From Zygnema cylindricum (lineage: Eukaryota > Streptophyta > Zygnematophyceae > Zygnematales > Zygnemataceae), in contig JBBHKE010001075.1 in the NCBI GenBank assembly GCA_037447655.1, forward strand, positions 192,723-256,722: a DNA stretch of 64,000 nucleotides. The letters run 5' to 3'. This document shows, in pieces, positions 52,604-62,457 of the stretch; position 1 is the stretch's first letter; every line of letters begins with the position of its first letter. The notes below the pieces were generated by a model. That model was given only the letters and a program-made list of their open reading frames with translations. It did not search any database and was not told the DNA's origin. The position numbers were made by a program, and so were the translations under genes.

Positions 52604-55600
52604 CTATCCTCGGCCCCTAAACTTAGCATACAAAACCAAAACTATCGCGAAAAGTAAAACGGCAATAATACCGGCTAATATCCATCTATTTCGACTCATA
52701 TGTCGTACCATGGAAGTCAAAAGCTGTCGACTCTTACTAATGTTCTCGTCCACCCCGTGAAGCTGCATAGTGTGAGGCCCACCATTAACAAAAATTAGAG
52801 AGTCAATATGGGAAAACTGAAATTTGAAGAGAGACAAGGTACAATACTAAGAGAGAAAGGAGAGAGAGAGGGGGGGGAGGAGGAGAGAGGATGAGAAAGG
52901 GGAGAGTGAGAGGGGGAATGACGAAGAGGCAGGGGAGGGAGGGAGAGAGGGAGGGGGGAGGAAGGGGGAGGGAGAGAGGGAGGCCGGAGGGAGGGGGAGG
53001 GAGGGAGGGAGGGAAAGAGAGAGGGGGAGGGGGAGTGATGGGAATACTGGGAGAGAGGGTCGACATTTGTCAGAAGGACTAGGGTTGTCTACCTCCAATC
53101 ACATGCAGGGAATTTCCACACTCGTAACTACGTCATTTCCATATGCTTCCACAATAATTAAGGTACCACCTTTCTCTTTACCCCTAGATGCTAACTATTG
53201 TCAACTAATGCGATACACTTTTACTTTCCTTCCTTTCTTTTTGTACTTACCGAATCTCTCGCATGCAAAAGCGTTTGCCGTTGTTGATGGAGATCTTGAA
53301 GAATTGAAACCCCGAGCTCCTCGGTTTCCAAAAGAGCGCGGCGGCCGTCACGAATTCGATCGCCCGACTCATTCAGTCTCGAGGTATTTGCAAGAACCCG
53401 AGCCCTCTGGTCCACTGAGGTCTATATGACGAAAAAAGAGAGAAAACCAGAATAATTACCAGAAGCAGTTAATAAACATTGCAGTGTTTCATCTTAATAG
53501 CTTAAGTCCTTTGCTTGCAATTAAACAAAAAAGAAACAGAAAAAAATCTTAAAAACCAGGTAGAATCGCATATTTTAACTGCAGAGCTGGTGCCCCCTGA
53601 AAGTAACCCTAAAAAAAAACCTTAAAAAATCTAAAGAACCCTCAAAACATCCAATAAAACCCTGAAAAACCCCAGAAAACCCCAGAAAGGACCAGCACTC
53701 ACCGTGAGCTCAGTACCTAGACCGGACTCCAAAAGCTCGTCTCTCTCCGACGTCCCGTCAGTCGAAGCTTTCTTGAAGTCTCTTTTCAGATTGTTCAAAT
53801 CGGCTTTATATTCTCGCAATTTTCCAAGGAGAGTGGCCTTTTGAGTCGGGGCTAAACTCCGAGCCTCAAGATCCATTCTCCGAATCTACAACGCCAGAAA
53901 AAGGGTACAAAAGAGTACAAAAGGTCATCTAAAAGTTTTTAGGGTTTGAAGAGTGTTTTTGAGTCAGAACCAAGCCTCAAGATCCATTCTCCAAATCTAC
54001 AACACCAGAAAGCCTCATAAAAGGTATATACAGAGTAGAGCAGTTACACAGGTTTTTGACATTTTGTTTGTATATTTTTTGGGGATTCTATAGTTAAATA
54101 GCACTATTAAGGGTCTTTTACAGTTTTTAAGTACTTAAGGATTGTTAGGGTTTTTGATTCAGCATTTCAGGGTCAATTTACTACGGTTTTAAAAGAGAAG
54201 AAACAAGTAAAGTTGGGAAAGAAGGAAAAGGTTAAGAAGACGGAAGGCAACCTAATCAGTCCGATCCTGAAACACTACAAAAAAAGGAAACGGTTTTTTC
54301 ATCGAACAAACTATAGCTTTTTTCAGCAACAATTTTTCCACTTTTGAGATTTTTTCCACTTTTATATCTCACTTCATATGATAGCAAGTCAGAAAATTGA
54401 AAACCAATCTCTTCTCAATGAAAGCTCAAGGCAGTTTAAATAACTTTTTTTGAAATATTCCTTCTTGTCTTGCAGGAGTCACATTTTCTAATTGACACAA
54501 AATCTCACCCAAACGGTGACAAAATAAGTATCCGTTTTTCTCAATAGTTTTTCTTCACTTTCCGTTACACAAATATGCAGATTGATCCAAAATCTAATTA
54601 GTGGTGATAATTTCCAGAAGGAAAATATCCGAATAAAAAACAGCAAAAAAACAGTTTGGTTATCTTACCAGTGATTCGGCCTCCTCCAAACCTTTTTTCA
54701 CCTCTTGCATTTTTTGCTTTTTTGGCTCTGTAAAGACCAAATGCAAAGAGCAAAGAAAGATATGAGACAACTTAAATACTCTTACACCATTAAATACCAA
54801 TACTTAAATATCCTTATAGAATACTCAAAGAATACTCATTAACTATTTAAATATGCCTACAAAACAGGTCCCTTTCAAAAGGGAAAGAAAGAAAAATAAA
54901 GAGAGGAACATTATCTACATACACCAAAAACAATGCAAAACAAAAGGATGTGTTTCAAGTGTGCACAAAAAAAAATAAACGTCTTAATGAAAAATTGTGG
55001 CAAAAAGGCTTTTTAACTTCTAGCAAAACAATAAACATCAAGGAAAACGATACGAATAGAATCCCTAAATCATCATAATTTTTCGCTGTGATACACAAAC
55101 AATACACGAAAAAAAATCTAAACAAAAACTGAAAGGCTTAAGATAGTGCTGTCTCTTGAAATAGTACTTTATATTATGTTATTATATATTATATTATATT
55201 GTAATGTAGTATATTATATAGTATATTATATATTACATTATATTATCGCTTGAAAAGAGCAGGACCTTTGACAATTACTTTTAATAAGTTTCAAAAAACC
55301 CAAAAAAAACAGACTAAAGGTTCAGATCCACAAAGTGTCACTAAAAGATCAAAACCTTGACTACTTCTGGACTTTTAAATGAAAAAAAGGATGAAAAAAG
55401 AATAGAGGAAAAGATGGGGCAAAAATGGAAAAAACAAAAAAAAAAGGGAAGAAATAAACGAAAAAGGAAAGAAGAAATGATAAAAAAAGAAGGAAAAAAG
55501 ACAAAAAAGAAGGACAGGAGAAGGGGAAGAGCAGGAAAAAGAAGGAAAACAGAAAAGAAGGAAAAAGAGGTAAAAAGAAGGGAAAAGGATGAAAAAGGAA

Positions 55601-55812
55601 TTAAAAAAGGGGAAATAGCAAAAAAAATAAAAACTAAGGAAAATTAGGTCAAAAAAAGAGGAAAAAAATATGAAAAAAACATTAAAAAGAAGGGGAAAAC
55701 GAGTGAAAAATCTCTTGCCTCCTGTGACTAGTGCCACGTTGGCATTCTTGCGCGCGAGATTCGTGGACAGCTCACAGTACTGCCTCTCGTAGCCCTCGAA
55801 TATCTCACTCAT
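52604..55812 (-). CDS. VTI1: VTI1-type Qb-SNARE
   Basis: Vesicle-fusion SNARE of the Golgi, endosome and vacuole route. Five minus-strand exons: 55812-55719, 54727-54669, 53885-53703, 53421-53251, 52762-52604, giving 221 residues, the length of Arabidopsis VTI11. The N-terminal Habc domain starts MSEIFEGYERQYCEL. Later landmarks are MDLEAR near 55, DELLESG near 100 and DQRARV at 116-121. The SNARE motif follows at about 130-192, with ETEELGVSILQDLHQQRQTL and the zero-layer Gln probably 159. The C-terminal anchor is at about 196-214, ending KFRGRG. Intron 1 has a GC donor (AG|GCAAGAG); the others are GT-AG. The exon 4 acceptor ATATAG|ACC is fixed by reading frame. A downstream AG would break the frame. 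Confidence 0.93.
52840..53045. repeat. GGGAGGGAGAGA purine tract inside VTI1 intron 4
   Basis: About 200 bases of purine on the plus strand, so pyrimidine in the transcript, between exons 4 and 5. Overlapping Pro/Ser-rich frames are artefacts. Confidence 0.75.
55379..55700. repeat. GAAAAAAGG purine tract inside VTI1 intron 1
   Basis: A/G-rich low complexity on the plus strand between exons 1 and 2. The Lys-rich frame at 55357-55647 is a repeat translation. Confidence 0.7.
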
Positions 55813-56401
55813 GGCGCCTGCTTCCTGCTTTACTTTGAAAATAAAGTAAAAATGAAGTTACAAAGAAAATAAAAGGTAAAGACAGGAGAAGAGAAGATTC
55901 GTTCGTTCGTTCGTTTGGTGGAACGAACACAGTACTGTAGTACGGCGTGACTTCAAAGTTAAAACCGTGAGAGGAATAATAATAACAAACAAATTAGGTT
56001 AACACGCCTCTCAAGAATGTACACCAGCTTACTATGATCGCTCCATGTCTTTTTTTTTTTTTTTTTTTGACTGTTCTTTGTTCGTCTGACGCTTCCAAAA
56101 GAGGGAAACGGGACGTACTTACCGTACAGTATCCCGGAAAATAAGCGTATTAAACGGCTAAGGTACGCGTATGATATGCGGCAAAATAGGCAATACAGCA
56201 AATAGTATTGTAATCTCACAAGTTCCTGTACCTTTTCGCACATTTCTGAACGCACGGTCCAGATTGCAGAAGAATCGCTCGGAAGCGCAACCGGTCGTTT
56301 CGATTTTGAAGGATTACAACTGGTGGGCAACCAGCTCTTCGCAAATATTGCTAAAATTTACGCTGTACAGTAATGTACAGTACGGTACACCACAGTACAG
56401 C
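55813..56401. promoter_or_regulatory. Upstream region of VTI1
   Basis: The 5' flank of VTI1 with a GTTCGTTCGTTC microsatellite (55896-55915), a T run (56049-56068) and many GTACAGTAC-type motifs towards 56400. No TATA box is assigned with confidence. Confidence 0.35.
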
Positions 56402-56616
56402 ACACCGTGTATCGCTATTAGTGTTAATGTTTTTTTCGTCTCTTAAAACGTTTTTCTCCGTACACACGAACTCGATTGTAGATCTGACGGTTTACATTGA
56501 AAGGTAAGATTCTCAACTTCCGATCGGCTGTCAAAAATTGAAAACGGACAAGTGTGTAGGCAGAAAAGATGTTTAAAGTGGAAAAAAATTATTAACACTA
56601 ATAGCGATTCAGGGTA
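56402..56616. mobile_element. CACCGTGAATCG-family MITE, copy 1 of a tandem pair
   Basis: About 215 bp. Starts ACACCGTGTATCGCTATTAG and ends ATTAACACTAATAGCGATTC. Contains CTGACGGTTTACATTGAAAG, related to 18180-18220 and 51640-51690. Confidence 0.6.
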
Positions 56617-56841
56617 TACCACCGTGAATCGTAATTAGCGTTAATAATTGTTTCGCCACTTAAAACTTCTTCTATCCGTACACATTGCTCCAATTTTCAA
56701 CTTAAGACCGCCATTCGTATGCTGAAAATATTACCTTTCAATCGCAACTTTCAGATCCACAATCCGACAAGTGTGTACGGATAAACGATGTTTTAAGAGA
56801 CGAAAAAAAACATTAACGGTAATTACGATTTACGGTTGTAG
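56617..56841. mobile_element. CACCGTGAATCG-family MITE, copy 2 of a tandem pair
   Basis: Starts CCACCGTGAATCGTAATTAG and ends ATTAACGGTAATTACGATTT. It directly abuts copy 1 and has the same motif set in the opposite orientation (ACCTTTCAATCGCAACTTTC). Confidence 0.6.
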
Positions 56842-57169
56842 TGCATTACCGTATTTTTATGTACTGGAGTTATTTCGAGCAACGACTGCCTAACATTACA
56901 AAACTACCAAGTACAAATCACCAAGTACAAAACAGAGTACAAATATGAAGTACAGTACAGTCTAGCTGAAACATAGAAACCTTTTCAGCGAAAGCGCGTC
57001 GTCGTCTGGGCCAATAAGGAAACATACGGTTTCTATGTTGCAGCTGCATTTTCAGTACTGGATGGGAAGAACCCGGGCTTTGCGCTGGCCGAATGTCGTT
57101 TCTATGATTTAGTTGCACTGTTGACCTCATTCAACTGCAAATTTGATCAGTAAAGTACCGTACTTTACT

Positions 57170-57990
57170 GAATCTTGCAACTTTTTGGCCCCCAGGGGTG
57201 CCGAAGGCGTCCGCGACCGTGTGGGTCACCGGTGTGGGAAAACCGTGTGGCCGGTCTGTGGCCCCGTAACGTAACGTGTCCCACACGCCGTATTCGGGTA
57301 TCCCAATAGGGTCATAGGGTTTAGGGTGGTTTGTTTTGTGTTTTTTTTAAATAAAAAAAAACAAGACAGAGATAAATAACCCTAAACATACGGTCGCACG
57401 GAGAAAGCGGAGGCGGGAATGGTGCGGCCCCAATCACCGTGCTCGCGCGTGCGAAAAAATTAGTTCAAAAGTAGGTGAAAGTAGGCGCATACAATATGCC
57501 AATTGTATGCAAAACATACAATATGACCTTAAGATCCATATTGTATTCTGACCTATTCGGAACAATTAAAACATTCGGAAAAAATGTTTTATTTACACCG
57601 TCAGATTCGGACGATCGGACGGTCGCTGATCAAAGTAGCGATCTAAGAAGATCACATGAAAAGCCCATAACACAACTTACGATAAAGGCGCCGACCAAAG
57701 GCCTACCTAAAAACGCCTACTAAACGCAAGGTTCAGAAAAGTACAGTACTGAATTTTGCGAGGTTTCAGAGCCCCCGCAGGGGGGTGACGAAGGCAGCCA
57801 CGTCGCCCTGGCCTCCCGCTTTTTGCGCGCGACCGTTTGTTTAGCATTTTTAGTGTGGTCGTGGTTTTTTTTTATTAAAAAAAACGAAAAACAAATGACC
57901 CTAACCCTATAAACCCTATTTTAGATACCCGATTACGGCCTTTGTCTGGGTCCCGCAAATGACTGGAGGAATGTAACGGACCCATACTGT
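57170..57990. mobile_element. GC-rich inverted-repeat element interrupted by a hAT-like MITE
   Basis: 57285-57350 (TCGGGTATCCCAATAGGG...TAAATAAAAA) recurs inverted at 57880-57945. GC-rich segments with GCCCCCAGGGG and GCCCCCGCAGGGG flank both sides. The MITE at 57461-57721 lies in the middle. Confidence 0.5.
57461..57721 (+). mobile_element. hAT-like MITE
   Basis: Begins TAGTTCAAAAGTAGGTGAAA and ends AAAACGCCTACT, with the family's internal order (CCTATTCGGA, CAGATTCGGACGATCGGACG, CTTACGATAAAGGCGCC). About 261 bp. Confidence 0.7.
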
Positions 57991-58176
57991 TCTAATTAAG
58001 TAATTATGTTTCAAAAAAACGTGCGAAAATATCGTGCGCACATCCAGCGATACGATAAGTTCGGAGTTTAGGATTTTAGTACGGTACGGACGACATTGTA
58101 AAAATTACGGTACGATTTTTCCACAACGGTTAGAATAGCCGTACGCTGAATTTGTTCAAGGAAATTTAGTAATTTA

Positions 58177-58657
58177 CAGTTCTGTTCCGTGCGAAGTCAA
58201 ACGGTATTAAATACAGTTCTGTTCCGTGCGAAGTCATACGGTATTAAATACAGTTCTGTTCCGTGCGAAATCATACGGTATTAAATACAGTTCTGTTCCG
58301 TGCGAAGTCATACGGTATTAAATACAGTTCTGTTCCGTGCGAAGTCATATGGTATTAAATACAGTTCTGTTCCGTGCGAAGTCATACGGTATTAACTACA
58401 GTTCTGTTCCGTGCGAAATCATACGGTATTAAATACAGTTCTGTTCCGTGCGAAATCATACGGTATTAAATACAGTTCTGTTCCGTGCGAATTCATACGG
58501 TATTAAATACAGTTCTGTTCCGTGCGAAGTCATACGGTATTAAATACAGTTCTGTTCCGTGCGAAGTCATACGGTATTAAATACAGTTCTGTTCCGTGCG
58601 AAGTCATACGGTATTAAATACAGTTCTGTTCCGTGCGAAATCATACGGTATTACATA
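58177..58657. repeat. Tandem array, 13 copies of a 37-bp unit
   Basis: Thirteen head-to-tail units of exactly 37 bp: CAGTTCTGTTCCGTGCGAAG followed by TCATACGGTATTAAATA, with only one or two substitutions per unit and no unique spacers. The last unit diverges at its end (ATTACATATA). 37 is not a multiple of three, so the overlapping frame at 58559-58744 is not a credible gene. Confidence 0.95.
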
Positions 58658-58974
58658 TATCGTGCGTTTCGCACGAATCGTGACACCAGATTCATAGTGC
58701 GTATCGAAAATTTGAGCGTAGTTCCTAGAATTCGCACTGAATAAACGCACTTTTTAGTCCTAAGTTTTTCCTTTCAAGAGACGGCGTACAAAACCGTACA
58801 GAATAAAAAGTACAATGTACGGACAGATATTTCCCCACTTCCTACGTTTCCCCTCTCCCTCCAAGCTTCCCAGTCTTCCACTTTTCTTCACTCGCTTTCC
58901 CTCTCCCCTCCCCCCCCCTCTCCCCCTCCTCCCTCCCTCCCTCCCTCCCTCCCTCCCCTCTCCCTCCCTCTTCC

Positions 58975-59996
58975 ATGGCTTCGCTCACTTGCAAATCTCC
59001 CTGTGCTCTCTCCTCCTTCTGTACGGACGCCACTAAGCCCTCTCTCTCCAACGCCTCTCCCTCTCACGCCTCTCTCCCTACCTCCTTTCTCGGTAGCCCG
59101 GTATCTTCTCTCTCTCTTTCCCTCTCCCTCTCCCCCTTTCCCCGGAGGAAGGCGGCCCTTCCCTCTACCCCCTCCTCCGCCCGAAAATCTCTCTCGGTCA
59201 CTTGTGGCAATGTGGTTAGTTTCACTTCCCTTCCCTTCCCTCTCCTCCTCCATTCCTGCCCCCCTCCCCCCCCCCCTCCCTCCCCCTTCCCCTCTCTCCC
59301 TCCTCTACTTTTTTTTTTGCACACACCAAATACAGTGTAAATCAACGAATAAGATGTCCCCCTCCCCCCCCCCTTCTCCCTTCCCCTTCCTCCTCCTCCC
59401 TCCTCTCCCCTCCCCCCCCCACTCCCCTCCCCCTCCCTCCCCTCCCCCTCCCTCCCCCTCCCTCCCCCTCCCTCCTCCCCCCCCCCTTCCTTTTCCTACA
59501 TTATTTTCGCGCACACCTTAAATAGTGTGGATCCAAAAAACGGTACAATGTAAATGAGGAAAAATAAAATAAAATAAAATAAAATAAAATAAAATAAAAT
59601 GCGATGGTGGTGTCCAAAGGGGGGTATAAAGGAGGTCTTTTTTTTTGGAGGGAAGGGAAGGGGAAGTGAGGGTTCAGTAGCTTACTTCTCCTCCTCCCCC
59701 ACTCTCCTTCTTCCTCTCTCCCCCTCTCTCCTCTCTCCTCTTCCTCTCCTCCCTTCTTCCTCTCCCCCCTTACACCTCTCCCCCTCCCACCTTTCTCCCG
59801 GATCCCCTCTCCCTCTCGCCCCCCTTGTTTTTTTTTTGTTTTTTGGGAGGGGGAGGGGAGGAGGGGGGGTGGGTGAAGGGGAGAGGGGAGGGAAGAAGGG
59901 GGTAGGGGGTGGGGGGAAGAGAGGAGAGTGTGGATCTGATAGGTGAACATTTATAAAGTAACATACTTATATATATATATATATATATACTCCACC

Positions 59997-60043
<47 letters not shown>

Positions 60044-60067
60044 GTGGAGTATATATATATATATATG

Positions 60068-60109
<42 letters not shown>

Positions 60110-62283
60110 GTATATATATATATAAAGGTGGAGTATATATATATATATATAAGTAAACAAAAAGGTGGGAAATTGTTCTCACTTACCCAGATCCACACTC
60201 TCCTCTCTTCCCCACCCTTACCCCCCTTTTCCTCTCCCCTCCCCTCTATATTTATGTATATTTATGTGACACAAATCTCCAATCAGATAATGTCCTTCCA
60301 ACTCATTTTTTGACAAACAATTGGGTACAAATGGCTATAAAAAAAAAATGGGTATAAAAATTTACTTTTTCATAGCAAAAAGTCACATTCCAGAGAAGCT
60401 CTCGGAGCTTTCTGAACTTTTTTTGAGTTAAAATGGGTCAAATTTTGGTCAAATTGGGTGATTTTTTTTCTGAATTGATTCTTTCATTAATTTTCTCGCA
60501 ACTAGTTGGGTACAAACGGATTCAAATGGGTGTTAAAATTGAAGTTTTTGTACCACAAAAGTGACTGCCCCGAGCCTCTCAGACCTACCTAGTGGATAAT
60601 TAGGGTTTACATGGGTCAAATTCTGTCAAATTGGGTCAAAATGGGTTGTTTTTTTTTTCATTTTTCACTGAGAAGAATTTTATTATTAAATCGTTAGTTT
60701 CTGATGAAAAAAAAAAAAAAAAAAAAACTTTTTTGGGGGATTTTTTAGGTTTTTTTGGGATTGTTTTTGAATTATTTGGATTTTTTTTGGATTTATTTTG
60801 GGATTTTTTGGAAGAATCTGGGTAAATGTTTTCTCCGGATGTAATGGATTGTGATTGTTGGCCGACAGAAATTTAAGTTTGTCTTTTTGGACAGTCGGAG
60901 GTAAAAGTTTTTTTTTTTTTTTTTAGATTTTTTTTGGATTATTTTGGCTTTTTGGATTTTTTTTGGTTTTTTTTGGATTTTTTTGGGATTTTTTTGGGAT
61001 TTTTTTTTTTTTTTTTTTTATATTTTTTTAAGATTTTTATTTTTATTTTTTAGACTTTTCCCAAGTTTTTTTTTTTGAATTTTTAGGGTTTTAAGGTTTG
61101 AAGGTTTTAAGGGTTTTGATGGTTTTCAGGGTTTTAAGGGTTTAAAGAGTTCCATTAGGGTTTTCTAGCAATCCTCAGGCTTTAGGGTTTTGAGAAAGAG
61201 CCTTTTTTTTTTCTGCCCACTCCCTTCACTCTCAGCTTGTTTGGAAGGAGAAGAGAGATGCCCCTTCCTCACTCTCCCTCTCTACTCTCTTTCTTTCCCT
61301 CCCCCTTCTTTTCTCTCTCTCCCCCCCTCCCTTCTCTCTTTCTCTCTTTCTTTCCCTCCCTCTTCTCTCTCTCTCCCCTCCTTACTCTCCCCCCCTCTCT
61401 CTCCCTCTTTCTCTTTTTCTTCCCCTATATTCTTTTCTCTATTCCCCTCTCTCTCTCTCCCCCCTCTTACTCTCTCCGACCTCTTACTCTCTCTCCCCCC
61501 TATTACTCTCTCCCCTCTCTCTCTCCCTCCTATTACTCTCTCCCCCCTCTCCCTCTCCCCTCTCTCTCTCTCTCCCCTACCCTCTCCTCAGGTGGTTGTG
61601 TATATTTTTATGAAACCGCAATTGTTGCTAAAAGTCCGTTTTTTTTTTTTTTTCCAAGCAGCTTGCCCTGGACTACAACGGGCAGGTGAAATTTTTGAAA
61701 GTGGACACTGATGAAGAATATGAACTGGCAAGTCAACTGGAGGTGAGGTTTTTTCCAAACGTCCTTTTTTCCTTTCTTCTTTTCTCTCTCCTTTTTGTTT
61801 TTTAAGCATAATTGCTTCGTTTTTTTTAAGTTTTTTCTTTTTTTTTCCTCTCTCCTTTTTATTGTTTTATTATGATTGCTTCGTTTCTTTTTCAAGTCTT
61901 ATTTTTTTCCTCTTTCCTTTATGTTGTTTATTACAATTGCTTCGTTTTTTTTTTTTAGTAACAATTTTGTTCTTTTTACTGTGGTGGTTGCTGTGATAGT
62001 TCGGGTATCAATTTATGGAAATGAAAATATTTCCACTTTTAGATGTTCCTTTCGGTTTTAATTATGACTCGAAAATTTTAAACGACCGAGATTATTAATA
62101 CTATAACTTTTGGAAATTCCATTATTTTTTTGTTATAAATTTTCTACTTATGTTTCTCCTGTGTTTTATTAAAACCATTTTTTTTCTTCTTGCTTTCTCC
62201 TTTCTCCTTCCTTCTTTCCCTTTTACCTTCTTTCTCTTACTTCCTTTTTCTACTTTCTATTCTGTTTCTTTCCTCTTCTTTTC

Positions 62284-62329
<46 letters not shown>

Positions 62330-62457
62330 CAATTTTGACTCAGATCCGTGGGCTACCCACGATGGTTTTCTTGAGCCGAGATAAAGACAAAGTTGGGAGT
62401 CGTATGGAAGGATTGCATTCCTCCCAAACAATTCGAGAAATTATTGATAGTCTTTAA
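58975..62457 (+). CDS. Plastid thioredoxin, thioredoxin z (CITRX)-like; catalytic exon not found
   Basis: Exon 1 (58975-59214) encodes an 80-residue Ser/Pro-rich chloroplast transit peptide starting [10 protein letters not shown], with donor GTTAGT. An internal exon (61662-61742, 27 codons) encodes [20 protein letters not shown]..., and the last exon (62344-62457) encodes [10 protein letters not shown] (cis-Pro) ...[15 protein letters not shown] and a stop. The KVDTDEEYE and RGLPT combination and the C-terminus fit TrxZ, a partner of the plastid-encoded RNA polymerase. Between 59215 and 61661 I find no exon for the expected WCGPC strand-helix segment. The interval is almost wholly low-complexity. 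The gene may be broken, collapsed in assembly, or have a very diverged exon. The acceptor at 61658-61661 is a tandem AAGCAG. Confidence 0.6.
59220..59950. repeat. CCCTCC and GGGAGG tracts in the thioredoxin intron
   Basis: Pyrimidine tracts (59220-59500, 59680-59820) and a purine tract (59845-59930), with AAAAT repeats at 59560-59600. GTGTGGATC-type sequences at about 59527, 59930 and (inverted) 60190 suggest small inverted-repeat units. Confidence 0.7.
59968..60150. repeat. TA microsatellite with inverted GGTGGAGTATATA islands
   Basis: Long TATATA runs broken by ACTCCACCTTTA (59989-60000) and two AAAGGTGGAGTA copies (about 60040 and 60125) in opposite orientation. The block could form cruciforms. 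The Tyr/Ile frames are artefacts. Confidence 0.8.
60151..61661. other. T-rich intronic sequence
   Basis: Contains AAATTGGGTCAAAATGGG-type repeats (60300-60650), TTTTTTGGATTTTTT tracts (60710-61075), AAGGGTTTTAGGG tracts (61080-61190) and a CT microsatellite (61260-61590). No exon is identified, which is notable because the thioredoxin catalytic exon should be here or just upstream. Confidence 0.5.
62286..62329 (+). repeat. 44-base T homopolymer next to the last thioredoxin exon acceptor
   Basis: An uninterrupted T run ending 14 bases before the ACTCAG acceptor, forming an extreme polypyrimidine tract. Confidence 0.85.

Noticed and set aside
55375-55812. A single-exon 145-residue protein starting at the VTI1 ATG
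   Set aside because: Only the first 31 residues belong to VTI1; the rest is intron read-through of an A/G-rich tract.
58177-58657. CRISPR-like array of 37-bp repeats
   Set aside because: Units are directly contiguous with no unique spacers, no cas genes are nearby, and the context is eukaryotic. It is a satellite.
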